From assembly GCF_017357425.1 (NCBI RefSeq), contig NZ_CP014571.1, forward strand, positions 4,154,001-4,218,000: DNA of 64,000 nt. Reading direction: 5' to 3'. Below, in pieces: positions 54,440-63,092 of the stretch (positions are counted from its first letter, which is position 1; every line of letters begins with the position of its first letter). The notes under the pieces are model-generated. The model worked only from the letters and a program-made list of their open reading frames with translations, ran no database searches and was not told where the DNA came from. Both the position numbers and the translations under genes were made by a program. The stretch comes from Arthrobacter sp. D5-1. GTDB lineage: Bacteria > Actinomycetota > Actinomycetes > Actinomycetales > Micrococcaceae.

Positions 54440-56611
54440 CTAGCGACCCACCGGTGCCTCTTCCTCGCGAAGCTCAACCGGGGCCGCCGAAGCCGAACGC
54501 CCCAGCTTGCTCGGCCACCAGATCTTGCTGCCGATGTCGTACGCGAGGGCAGGTACCAGCAAAGACCGGACCAACACGGTATCCAGCAACACACCGAACG
54601 CCACGATAAAGGCGAGCTGCACCAGGAACATGATGGGGATGACCCCAAGGGCCGCGAAGGTAGCGGCCAAGACCACGCCGGCGGACGTGATGACACCACC
54701 AGTAACAGCCAGCCCCCGCAGGATTCCCGGGCGGGTCCCATGCTTCAACGACTCTTCGCGGACACGGCTCATCAGGAAGATGTTGTAGTCCACGCCCAGT
54801 GCCACCAGGAACACGAAGCCGAACAACGGCACCGTGGCATCGGCACCCGAGAATCCGAAGACCCCGTTGAACACCCACGCCGAGACACCCATGGCGGCGC
54901 CGTAGGAAAGCACCACGGACAGCACCAGCAACACCGGCGCCACTACGGATCGCAGCAGGAGCATCAGGATGAACAGGATGACGATCAGCACAATCGGGAT
55001 GATGACCACAAGGTCGCGCTGCGCCGTGGTGTTCGTGTCCAGGGCGGTGGCCGTGACTCCACCTACCAACGCGTCGGCGTCAACTTCCTTGACGGCCACC
55101 CGCAGCGACTTCACCGCCTCTTCCGCTTCAATGGAGTCCGCGGCCGAGTTCAGCGTCGCATTGATCAGGACCCTGCCCTCGCGCACGGCCGGGTCAGCAG
55201 GAGCACCGGGAGCGCCGGTGATGGGCACGTTTCCGTCGGCCAGCAGGTAGGCGTCGCCCACGCCGTCGGCGGCTTTGACCTTGTCCAGCACCTGCTGGGC
55301 GGAACCTTCCGAGGCGACCACGACGGCGGGGCTGCCGCTGCCGGCGTCGAAGTGGCGGGCCAATGCTTCCTGTCCGTCCACTGCGTCGGAAGCGGAGAGA
55401 ATGACGTCCGTTTGAGGAACACCGTTGGCCTTCAACTGCATCAGGCCGGTGGAGGCCGCAAGGAGCAGGAGCACTGAAGCCACCCACACAACGCGCGGCC
55501 GCTTGGAGACCAGACGACCCGTGGCGCGCCACAGTCCCTTTTGCCCTTCAAGTCCAGTGACTATCTCAGGTTCGCGTTCGTCGTCGGGCAGCAACTTGGG
55601 CCGGAAGGGCCAGAAGGCTGCACGGCCAAGCAATGCCATCAGCGCGGGCAGGAGCGTGAGCGCAGCGAACAAAGAGCAAAGGATGCCGGCGGCGGCCACC
55701 GGGCCCAGCGCCTTGTTCGAATTCAGATCGGAGAACAGCAGGCAGAGCAGCGCGATGATCACGGTGGCCCCGGAAGCGAGGATCGGCTCAAACGATGCCT
55801 TCCACGCCGTGATCACGGCGTGCGTGCGGTTGGCGGTATGGGTCAGCGCCTCCCGGAACCGGGCCACGTACAACAGCGCGTAGTCGGTAGCCGCACCGAT
55901 CACCAGAATGGACAGAATGCCTTGGCTTTGGCCGTTGAGCTGGATCCAGCCAGCCTTGGCCATGCCGAACACCAGCAAAATAGCCGCACACAGCGCAAAG
56001 ACCGAGGTGAACAGCACCGCCAGTGGCAGCACCACCGAGCGGTACACCAGCAGCAGGATCACGAACACGGCTCCCAAGGCAACCAGGAGCAGGATGCCGT
56101 CGATCCCGCCGAAAGCGTTGACGAGGTCGGCGGTCAGGCCCGCGGGTCCTGTAACAAAGGCCTTCATGCCGTCGGGCGCTCCGGGCTGGACGACGTCGCG
56201 CAGTTCCTGGACTTTTTCGCGGAGTTCATCAGAGGACGCCATCGGAACGATGAACTGGACGGCTTTGCCGTCTTCCGAAGGAATGGGCCCGACGACGGCA
56301 CTCCCCAGTTTGAGTGCCTCAATGTCGGCTTTCAGCTGGGCTGCTTCGCCCAGTTGGGCCGGGGTGAACGCAGCATCGCTCTCAACGATGACCACGGCGG
56401 GGATCTCTTCAGAGTCCCGGAACTTGGCCTGCCAGTCGCCCGCTTCCGTGGCTTCGGCGCCTGCGGGGAGGAACGAGGCCTGGTCGTTGGAGGAAACTTC
56501 TTCCAGCCGCCCGAAGGTAGGGCCGCCAATGCCGGCGATGCCGAGCCACGTGATGACCAGCACCACGGGGATCAGCCAGCGCAGCCAGAAAGGTACTTTC
56601 CGCGAGTTCAT
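54440..56611 (-). CDS. MMPL-family RND transporter
   Basis: The 723-residue inner-membrane protein has the MMPL layout: a first helix, a large outside loop (about 35-195), five helices, a second loop (about 380-535), then six helices. Key features include AATDYALLYVARFREAL and LGVDYNIFLMSRVREE, the conserved Asp-Tyr pairs that relay protons. It exports hydrophobic compounds or lipids. ATG 56611 is preceded by AAGGA. It is divergent from a MarR gene with a palindrome between, so it is probably an inducible efflux pump. Confidence 0.92.
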   Translation of the reverse strand: MNSRKVPFWLRWLIPVVLVITWLGIAGIGGPTFGRLEEVSSNDQASFLPAGAEATEAGDWQAKFRDSEEIPAVVIVESDAAFTPAQLGEAAQLKADIEALKLGSAVVGPIPSEDGKAVQFIVPMASSDELREKVQELRDVVQPGAPDGMKAFVTGPAGLTADLVNAFGGIDGILLLVALGAVFVILLLVYRSVVLPLAVLFTSVFALCAAILLVFGMAKAGWIQLNGQSQGILSILVIGAATDYALLYVARFREALTHTANRTHAVITAWKASFEPILASGATVIIALLCLLFSDLNSNKALGPVAAAGILCSLFAALTLLPALMALLGRAAFWPFRPKLLPDDEREPEIVTGLEGQKGLWRATGRLVSKRPRVVWVASVLLLLAASTGLMQLKANGVPQTDVILSASDAVDGQEALARHFDAGSGSPAVVVASEGSAQQVLDKVKAADGVGDAYLLADGNVPITGAPGAPADPAVREGRVLINATLNSAADSIEAEEAVKSLRVAVKEVDADALVGGVTATALDTNTTAQRDLVVIIPIVLIVILFILMLLLRSVVAPVLLVLSVVLSYGAAMGVSAWVFNGVFGFSGADATVPLFGFVFLVALGVDYNIFLMSRVREESLKHGTRPGILRGLAVTGGVITSAGVVLAATFAALGVIPIMFLVQLAFIVAFGVLLDTVLVRSLLVPALAYDIGSKIWWPSKLGRSASAAPVELREEEAPVGR

Positions 56612-56646
56612 GAGTCCTTCTTCTGTGGGGATGCTTGTTGCCTTTA

Positions 56647-56675
56647 TTCCATCACAGATTATCTCTATGATGGAA
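56647..56675. promoter_or_regulatory. Candidate MarR operator
   Basis: TTCCATCA (56647-56654) and TGATGGAA (56668-56675) are perfect 8-bp arms with a 13-bp spacer containing TTATCT, lying between the MMPL and MarR genes. A third TTCCA follows at about 56680. Confidence 0.65.
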
Positions 56676-56777
56676 CTATTCCAAGGGTTGGCTCCATCGG
56701 ATGCCAAAATCCTTCACTGCTGGGAGTAATATCCGGAAGGCAGTAATCACCAGACAAACGCTGGCAGGAGGGCGGAT

Positions 56778-57284
56778 ATGTCGGACACACCAGCCACGCG
56801 CCCCGAGAACGCAGCCCCCCAGGAACTGGTGCGGCTCCTCCAGGACTTCACCCTCGAAGCCAACCACTACGTTGACGCAGCAGGTGGCCGGAACGACATG
56901 CACCGTACGGACCTCAACGCACTCGCCGTCATCATGCGCCACTCCGCGGCCGGCAAAGTGGTCACGCCGGGTGTTCTCCGCGCCGAACTCCGGCTCAGCT
57001 CCCCCGCCACCACGGCCTTGGTTGATCGCCTGCATGCCTCCGGGCACGTGGTGCGCGAACGGCTCGGCACGGACCGCCGACAGGTCCAGCTGCAGATGAC
57101 ACCCAAGGCGTATCGAGACGGAAGCGCCATGTTCATGCCACTGGCCATCCGCATGGGCAAGGCCATGGCTGCCTACAGCTCCGAGGAACTGGAGCTTGTC
57201 ACCCGCTTCATGACGGACATGGTGGAAGCAACCCTCGCCGCGCGCGAGGAAGCATCCCAACCCGAGGCACCGCGCTCCACCTAA
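56778..57284 (+). CDS. MarR-family transcriptional regulator
   Basis: The 168-residue protein has a winged helix (about 45-115; LRAELRLSSPATTALVDRLH, then RLGTDRRQVQLQM wing) and flanking dimer helices. It probably represses the divergent MMPL exporter gene. ATG 56778 follows GGAGGGCG. The methyltransferase gene starts 29 bp after it. Confidence 0.9.
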   Translation: MSDTPATRPENAAPQELVRLLQDFTLEANHYVDAAGGRNDMHRTDLNALAVIMRHSAAGKVVTPGVLRAELRLSSPATTALVDRLHASGHVVRERLGTDRRQVQLQMTPKAYRDGSAMFMPLAIRMGKAMAAYSSEELELVTRFMTDMVEATLAAREEASQPEAPRST

Positions 57285-57313
57285 ATCCACCTTCCAAGTT
57301 GTAGCGTTTCCCT

Positions 57314-58129
57314 ATGAACGCGCAGCAGCCTGAAGATGTCTATACCCACGGACACCACGAGTCGGTTGTCCGGGCCCACGCCTCACGGACGGTCGAGAAT
57401 TCGGCCGCGTTTGTGATTCCCCATCTCACCGCCGGGACTTCAGTACTCGACGTCGGGTGCGGACCGGGGAGCATCACCTGCGATTTCGCCGGGCTCGTTG
57501 CGCCAGGGCAAGTGATCGGTTTGGACCGTTCGCCGGATATCGTCGCCCAGGCCACCGAGCTGGCCACTGAGCGTGGCGTTGACAACGTGACCTTCCGGAC
57601 CGGCAACATCTACGATCTCGACTTCGAGGACGAGTCCTTCGACCTCGTCCATGCCCACCAAGTCCTCCAGCACCTCACCGATCCCGTGGCCGCCTTGCGC
57701 GAGATGCGGCGGGTGGCCAAGCCCGGTGCGATCGTGGCTGTGCGCGACGCTGATTTCCACGGCATGAGCTGGTACCCGGAAGTTCCGGAGCTCGACGACT
57801 GGATGGAGCTCTACCAGAAAATCGCCCGCCGCAACGGAGCAGAACCCGACGCCGGCCGACGGCTAGTTTCGTGGGCCCAGCAGGCTGGATTCACCCAGGT
57901 GGCTCCCACCAGCAGCAACTGGCTCTACGCCACGGCGCAGCAGCGCGCCTGGCAATCCCGGGTCTGGAGCGAGCGGGTGCTGCATTCCGCATTTGCCGAG
58001 CAGGCGTTGGAGTACGGTTTCGCCAACGAAGCAGACCTCGCCCGGATCGCCGCGGGCTGGCACCGCTGGGGAGCCACCGACGACGGTTACTTCCTCATCC
58101 CCAACGGCGAGGTCATTGCGCGGGCCTGA
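57314..58129 (+). CDS. Class I SAM-dependent methyltransferase
   Basis: The 271-residue enzyme has the SAM-binding motif I (VLDVGCGPGS, about 44-53), motif II (VIGLDRSP) and a QHLTDPVAALREMRRVAKPG stretch typical of UbiE/menaquinone-type methyltransferases. The acceptor is unknown. ATG 57314 has no ribosome site; TAGCGT ends 6 bases upstream, which suggests a leaderless message. Confidence 0.9.
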   Translation: MNAQQPEDVYTHGHHESVVRAHASRTVENSAAFVIPHLTAGTSVLDVGCGPGSITCDFAGLVAPGQVIGLDRSPDIVAQATELATERGVDNVTFRTGNIYDLDFEDESFDLVHAHQVLQHLTDPVAALREMRRVAKPGAIVAVRDADFHGMSWYPEVPELDDWMELYQKIARRNGAEPDAGRRLVSWAQQAGFTQVAPTSSNWLYATAQQRAWQSRVWSERVLHSAFAEQALEYGFANEADLARIAAGWHRWGATDDGYFLIPNGEVIARA

Positions 58130-58156
58130 AACTTTTGAAAAAAAATTCCCGAGCCA

Positions 58157-58183
58157 TGTAGAAAAGTCCACCGCAGTTCCGAC
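58157..58183 (+). promoter_or_regulatory. Candidate ECF42-type promoter
   Basis: TGTAGA (58157-58162) and CGAC (58180-58183) are 17 bp apart before the YCII gene. ECF42 promoters studied in Streptomyces carry TGTCGA and a CGA/TC element, so this is a one-mismatch match. Confidence 0.55.
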
Positions 58184-58231
58184 CCATGAGTGAAGGCACC
58201 CACAATGGGCGCCCCTCACAAGGAGTTTGAG

Positions 58232-58591
58232 ATGAAATACATGATCATGATGTTCGGGTCTGCCGAGGGCATGATGGCGACTGCCGATCCGGAGTGGATC
58301 AAGGAAATGATCGGGTTCATGATCCAGATCGATAAGGACCTGACCGAGTCCGGTGAGCTCGTTTTCAACGCCGGGCTGGCCGACGGCAGCACCGCGAAAC
58401 TCGTCAAGCAGACCCCGGACGGCGTCATCACCACCGACGGCCCCTACGCCGAGTCCAAGGAATCACTTGTGGGCTACTGGGTGGTTGATGTCGCGAGCGA
58501 GGAGCGCGCGGTGGAAATCTGTTCAAGCATTGTGAAGTACGCGCAGGTAGTTGAGCTTCGCGCCATCCCGAACGGACCGCCGGAGGTCTAG
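58232..58591 (+). CDS. YCII/DGPF-domain protein, partner of ECF42
   Basis: The 119-residue protein is a YCII-related (DGPF) fold: MKYMIMMFGSAEG start, a TTDGPYAESKE motif (about 70-80) and GYWVVDVASEERAVEI. ATG 58232 is preceded by AAGGAG. DGPF proteins are the near-constant partner and target of ECF42 sigma factors; here the sigma gene starts 3 bp after its stop. The reaction is unknown. Confidence 0.93.
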   Translation: MKYMIMMFGSAEGMMATADPEWIKEMIGFMIQIDKDLTESGELVFNAGLADGSTAKLVKQTPDGVITTDGPYAESKESLVGYWVVDVASEERAVEICSSIVKYAQVVELRAIPNGPPEV

Positions 58592-58594
58592 CGT

Positions 58595-59815
58595 TTGACC
58601 GAACCTTCACCGGAAGCACGAATCGAGGACCTGCTGCGCACCTTGGCTCCGCAGGTCCTCGGCGTGCTGGCGAGGACTCACGGCCAGTTCGATGTGTGCG
58701 AGGACGCCGTCCAGGAAGCACTCCTTGAAGCCTCCCTGCAGTGGCCAACGGCCTTGCCGGACAACCCGCGGGCCTGGTTGATCGCCGTCGCAAGCCGCCG
58801 TTTAGTGGACATCTGGCGGAGCGAAAGCGCCCGGCGCGTCCGGGAGGAACGCGCCACAGCCATCGATTTCCAAGCAGGTCCAGTCCCGGAGGCAGACGAC
58901 ACCCTTACCCTCATGTTCCTGTGCTGCCATCCAGCCCTGTCCGCACCATCGCAACTCGCCTTGACGCTTCGCGCAGTTGGAGGACTCACGACGGCGGAAA
59001 TCGCCTCCGCCTTCCTGGTCCCGGAAGCGACCATGGGACAGCGCATCAGCCGCGCGAAACAGGGGATTCAAAAGGCGGGAGCCACTTTCAGCATGCCGCC
59101 GGCCTCCGAGCGGAAGGCGAGGCTCGGCGTCGTACTTCATGTCCTGTACCTGATCTTCAACGAAGGTTACGCGGCAAGTTCCGGTCCATCCCTCCAGCGG
59201 GAGGACCTCACCACGGAAGCGATCCGGGTGACACGCCTGCTGGTGGGCGCCGCACCGCATGAGCTTGAGGCGAGCGGCCTGCTGTCGCTGATGCTGCTCA
59301 CGGATTCCCGGCGGGCGGCGCGTGCTCTGCCGGACGGAACACCGGTGCCACTGGCCGAGCAGGACCGAAGCCTTTGGAATCGGGAACAGATGGAGGAGGG
59401 CATCGCGCTGTTGTCCTCCGTGCTGGGGCGTGGGGCGGCCGGGCCATATCAACTTCAGGCGGCCATCGCTGCCGTTCACGCAGAGGCCGCCTCAGACGAA
59501 GAGACTGACTGGCCACAGATTCTAGCCCTCTACACAGTCCTTGACGCCGTCGCACCCAGTCCCGTGGTCACACTGAATCGCGCGGTAGCTGTGGCCAGGG
59601 TGCATGGGCCGGTCGCTGGCCTGGAATTGTTGGTCGGACTGGATAGGGCGCTGGGTCGGACGCACCGCTTGGACGCCGTGCGGGGCCACTTCCTGGAGAT
59701 GGCCGGCTCGTACAGTGAGGCCCGCGCGGCCTACCTCTCGGCCGCCAAGAAGACCGGAAGCCTGCAGGAACGAAAGTACTTAATGGGGAAAGCAGCGCGG
59801 ATGGACGAGCATTAA
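58595..59815 (+). CDS. ECF42-group RNA polymerase sigma factor
   Basis: The 406-residue sigma factor has regions 2 and 4 (about 10-175) and a long C-terminal helical, TPR-like domain (about 180-405), diagnostic of ECF42, with its GYAAS and LNRAVAVA stretches. There is no anti-sigma gene; the C-terminal domain is needed for activity in studied members. The start is TTG 58595; GGAGG overlaps the end of the YCII gene. It likely drives the YCII operon. Confidence 0.94.
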   Translation: MTEPSPEARIEDLLRTLAPQVLGVLARTHGQFDVCEDAVQEALLEASLQWPTALPDNPRAWLIAVASRRLVDIWRSESARRVREERATAIDFQAGPVPEADDTLTLMFLCCHPALSAPSQLALTLRAVGGLTTAEIASAFLVPEATMGQRISRAKQGIQKAGATFSMPPASERKARLGVVLHVLYLIFNEGYAASSGPSLQREDLTTEAIRVTRLLVGAAPHELEASGLLSLMLLTDSRRAARALPDGTPVPLAEQDRSLWNREQMEEGIALLSSVLGRGAAGPYQLQAAIAAVHAEAASDEETDWPQILALYTVLDAVAPSPVVTLNRAVAVARVHGPVAGLELLVGLDRALGRTHRLDAVRGHFLEMAGSYSEARAAYLSAAKKTGSLQERKYLMGKAARMDEH

Positions 59816-59833
59816 GCCCATATAGTCGAACCC

Positions 59834-60817
59834 ATGGAACAGCGCATACTTGGCAAGACCGGCCGATCCGTCTCCACCGTGGGACTGGGAACCTGGCAAC
59901 TCGGAGCCGACTGGGGTTCAGTCACCGAAGAAGACGCCTTTGCCGTCCTGGAAGCCTCCGTACAAGGCGGCGTCAACTTCTTCGACACTGCAGACGTCTA
60001 CGGTGACGGCCGCAGTGAGCAGTTCATTGGCCGCTTCCTTCGCGCCAATCCGAACCTGGACATCACGGTCGCCACCAAGATGGGCCGTCGGGTGGATCAA
60101 GTCCACGGGAATTACGCTCTGGAGAACTTCCGGGCCTGGACCGACCGCTCTCGGCGCAACCTGCAGCAGGACACCCTGGACCTCGTTCAATTGCACTGCC
60201 CTCCCACGTCCGTGTACAGCAGCGACGAAGTCTACGATGCACTGGACACCTTGGTCAGCGAGGGCGCCATCCGCAACTACGGCGTCAGCGTCGAGCGCAC
60301 GGATGAGGCACTCGAAGCCATCAGGCGCGGGAACACCGCTTCCGTGCAGATCATCCTCAATGCCTTCCGCTTGAAACCCCTGGATGAAGTGCTGCCCGCA
60401 GCCAAGGAAGGGGGCGTTGGCATTATTGCCAGGGTGCCGCTGGCCTCCGGTCTGCTGTCCGGGAAGTACACGCCGGACACCGAGTTCCCTAAGAACGACC
60501 ACCGCAATTACAATCGCGACGGCTCTTCCTTCGACGTCGGCGAGACCTTCTCCGGCGTCGATTTCGCAACGGGCGTCAAGGCGGCGCAGGAGTTCAGCGG
60601 ATTAGTGCCCGACGGCGTCAGCACCGCCCAGGCGGCCCTCGCCTGGGTCATCGCCCAGGATGGCGTCACATCGGTCATTCCCGGTGCGCGCTCCGCTTCG
60701 CAGGCAGCGGCAAATGCCGAAGCCGGTGGTTTGCAGGCTGTGGGGGCCGGGCTCACGGACGGTGTCCGGGACATCTACGACCGGTACTTCCGCGAAGCGA
60801 TCCACCCGCGCTGGTAG
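59834..60817 (+). CDS. Aldo/keto reductase
   Basis: The 327-residue NADPH-dependent oxidoreductase has the catalytic tetrad Asp51, Tyr56, Lys82 and His121 (FFDTADVYGDG; ATKMGRR; LVQLHCPP). It reduces an aldehyde or ketone in the cytoplasm. It starts 18 bp after the sigma gene. TATAGT ends 7 bases before the ATG, suggesting an own leaderless message; it may also be in the ECF42 transcript. Confidence 0.93.
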   Translation: MEQRILGKTGRSVSTVGLGTWQLGADWGSVTEEDAFAVLEASVQGGVNFFDTADVYGDGRSEQFIGRFLRANPNLDITVATKMGRRVDQVHGNYALENFRAWTDRSRRNLQQDTLDLVQLHCPPTSVYSSDEVYDALDTLVSEGAIRNYGVSVERTDEALEAIRRGNTASVQIILNAFRLKPLDEVLPAAKEGGVGIIARVPLASGLLSGKYTPDTEFPKNDHRNYNRDGSSFDVGETFSGVDFATGVKAAQEFSGLVPDGVSTAQAALAWVIAQDGVTSVIPGARSASQAAANAEAGGLQAVGAGLTDGVRDIYDRYFREAIHPRW

Positions 60818-60845
60818 TTGATGGGCCGCCGTCGGGCGCTGGCTG

Positions 60846-61919
60846 TTACCAGCCGCTGCGCGTCGGTGTGTGTCCCTTACGGGCTTCCTCGGGCATGGAC
60901 ATTTCTGCACGCAGTCCGAGGAGCCGGATGGGACGGTCCGGCTCCATTTTTCCGGTGAGGTCCAAGGCCTGCGCGAGGACTTCTTCCCTGTCGAAAGTCT
61001 CAGGAATCTTCCTGGCGTAGGTCTTGGTGAAGAACGGTGCGTAGCGGACTTTCAACGTCAGCCCAATCACGGGGCGCCCCTCCGCTGCGACGTCTTCCAG
61101 GACGCGGGCGGTCAGTTCCTTGATGGCGTCGCTGATCTGGGTGGGCTCTGTGAGGTCCTGCTGGAACATGGTCTCGCGGCCATGGGCGCGGGCGACCCAC
61201 GGAGTGTCATCCACTTCGCTGGAGCCCTCACCGCGACCCAACTGCGCGTACCAAGGGCCCATTTTGGGGCCAAACTCCGGGACCAGGGCCTGGGGGTCGG
61301 TTGCGGCGAGCTCTGCCACCGTGGTGATTCCGTGCTTCGCCAGCCGTTGAGACACCTTGCTCCCCACGCCCCACAATTCCTTGGTGGGCTTTTCACCCAT
61401 GACGTCGAGCCAGTTCTCCTTGGTCAGCCTGAAAATTCCTGCGGGCTTGCCAAAATCCGTGGCATTCTTGGCGCGGACCAACGTGTCACCGATGCCCACA
61501 CTGCAATGCAGCTGGGTTTGCTCGAGGACGGCGGCCTGGATCTGCCGGGCATATGCGTCCGGGTCGTCAGTTTCGACGCCGACAAAAGCCTCATCCCAGC
61601 CGAGCACTTGAACCGTGGCTCCCGGCTGGGCGCGCAGCGTGGTCATCACTACGTCCGAGGCCGCCAGATATGCCTCTTGATCTACCGGCAGGATGATTGC
61701 GTCGGGCACTTTCCGGGCAGCAATCCTGAGCGGCATCCCCGAGCCGACGCCGAACGCCCTGGCTTCGTAAGATGCGGTGGACACCACAGCCCGTTCCGTG
61801 GGGTCGCCCCGGCCACCGACGATGATCGGTTTGCCCGCGAGCTCGGGCCGCCGGAGTATCTCGACAGCGGCAATGAACTGGTCCAGATCGACGTGCAGCA
61901 CCCACGGGATTCCGCTCAC
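60846..61919 (-). CDS. dinB: DinB-type Y-family DNA polymerase, DinB2-like
   Basis: The 357-residue translesion polymerase has the palm acidic residues Asp11 (HVDLDQF) and the Asp-Glu pair of GWDEAFVGV, fingers with YEARAFGVGSGMPL, and the little-finger domain. At the steric-gate position, normally Phe or Tyr, is Ile16 (DLDQFIAAVE). Mycobacterial DinB2 has Leu there and uses ribonucleotides. A clamp-binding QxxLF motif is not visible at the C terminus. The start is GTG 61919. It is convergent with the aldo-keto reductase. Confidence 0.93.
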   Translation of the reverse strand: MSGIPWVLHVDLDQFIAAVEILRRPELAGKPIIVGGRGDPTERAVVSTASYEARAFGVGSGMPLRIAARKVPDAIILPVDQEAYLAASDVVMTTLRAQPGATVQVLGWDEAFVGVETDDPDAYARQIQAAVLEQTQLHCSVGIGDTLVRAKNATDFGKPAGIFRLTKENWLDVMGEKPTKELWGVGSKVSQRLAKHGITTVAELAATDPQALVPEFGPKMGPWYAQLGRGEGSSEVDDTPWVARAHGRETMFQQDLTEPTQISDAIKELTARVLEDVAAEGRPVIGLTLKVRYAPFFTKTYARKIPETFDREEVLAQALDLTGKMEPDRPIRLLGLRAEMSMPEEARKGHTPTRSGW

Positions 61920-61938
61920 GGCACCAGTTTGCCCTACG

Positions 61939-62040
61939 GCGTTGCTTCCTGACCCTCTTTGATCCGCGGGAGCTCGGAAAACAACCCATTCCAGGTGTAT
62001 TCGGCCTCGTCAGTCGCCAAAAGAGGCCAGGAAGCAACGC
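61939..62040. repeat. ~100-bp palindromic element, complete copy
   Basis: GCGTTGCTTCCTG (61939 on) and CAGGAAGCAACGC (to 62040) are perfect 13-bp ends; pairing continues to 20 of 22 positions. It lies in the divergent gap between dinB and the LysE gene. A half copy is at 46752. Confidence 0.8.
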
Positions 62041-62076
62041 GTCGGAAGAGCCCACCTCACCGGCATAAGCTGAGGT

Positions 62077-62700
62077 GTGCAATTTTCTCTCTGGCTGGCT
62101 CTGGTTGGTGCCGGCACCCTGATCAGTTTCACTCCCGGCGCCGGAGCCATCTTCACCATGAGCAACTCGCTCAATTCCGGCTTCCGTCGTTCCATCTGGG
62201 GCATTCTCGGACAACAGGTGGCTCTGGTCATCCACATCGTCATTGTTGCCTTGGGCGTCGGCGTGCTGGTTTCCAACTCTCCCGTCATCTTCAACGTCAT
62301 TCGTTACGCGGGCGCCGCGTACCTTGTGTACCTCGGCATCCGGCAGTTCCTGCACAAGCCTGACCTGGACAAAGAGAAGGTGGACAGCCAAAAGAACGAG
62401 TCGGCCTTGTCCATGTTCCAGCGAGGCATTTGGGTGAACCTGCTGAACCCCAAGGCAATCGTCTTTTTCCTGGCGTTCATGCCGCAGTTCATCAGGCCGG
62501 ACCAGCCGTTGCTCCAGCAATATGCCGTGCTGACCGCCACGGTCCTGGTTATCGACATTCTGGTGATGTGGTTCTTCTTCGCCCTGGCTGCGCGTTCCTT
62601 CCAGCGGTTCACCCACGACCAACGCGGCCAAACAATTCTGAACCGCATCTTTGGCTGCCTGTTCGTCCTCGTCGGCATCTTGCTGGCAGTCATCCACTAG
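62077..62700 (+). CDS. LysE/RhtB-family exporter
   Basis: The 207-residue membrane protein has six helices, the motif SFTPGAGAIFTMSNSL near residue 17 and WVNLLNPKAIVFFLAFMPQF in the centre. It exports amino acids such as homoserine, threonine or lysine type; the substrate is unknown. The start is GTG 62077 with TGAGG upstream. It differs from the LysE copy at 49985. Confidence 0.9.
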   Translation: MQFSLWLALVGAGTLISFTPGAGAIFTMSNSLNSGFRRSIWGILGQQVALVIHIVIVALGVGVLVSNSPVIFNVIRYAGAAYLVYLGIRQFLHKPDLDKEKVDSQKNESALSMFQRGIWVNLLNPKAIVFFLAFMPQFIRPDQPLLQQYAVLTATVLVIDILVMWFFFALAARSFQRFTHDQRGQTILNRIFGCLFVLVGILLAVIH

Positions 62701-62735
62701 CCACGGCGACAACGCGTGGTGCTACCGTCGAGGCC

Positions 62736-63092
62736 ATGGAGCCGGACTGGATCGAACACCGACGCACAGACGATGGCGAGCACGTGGGATGGATGAAGCC
62801 CGTTGACGACGGATTCGTAGCAATTGACCTGCTGGGACGCCCGCGCACGGACGTTGTGGATTGGTTCACTGCCGAAGAAACACTCGATGACCTCGGCCTC
62901 CGCTACCTCGCCGACCCGCACGAGTTGCTGCTCGACGACGGCGACTGGCTGCGCGTCCGGATAGCGGAAGTCACTCCGTCCCTGGTGCGAGTGAAAAAGG
63001 AAGATTGGGGCGATATGACCGCTCCACAGATCTACTTCACCGTGTCAAACCCCGTCTCGGAAGCACAGCTTCGCCCGCTCTCCCCTGGCTAA
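62736..63092 (+). CDS. Hypothetical soluble protein
   Basis: The 118-residue acidic protein begins MEPDWIEHRRTDDGEHVGWM, with no membrane helix or known domain. TACCGT lies 7 bases before the ATG, and no ribosome site is seen, suggesting a leaderless message. Its stop overlaps the convergent LacI gene by 4 bp. Confidence 0.72.
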   Translation: MEPDWIEHRRTDDGEHVGWMKPVDDGFVAIDLLGRPRTDVVDWFTAEETLDDLGLRYLADPHELLLDDGDWLRVRIAEVTPSLVRVKKEDWGDMTAPQIYFTVSNPVSEAQLRPLSPG

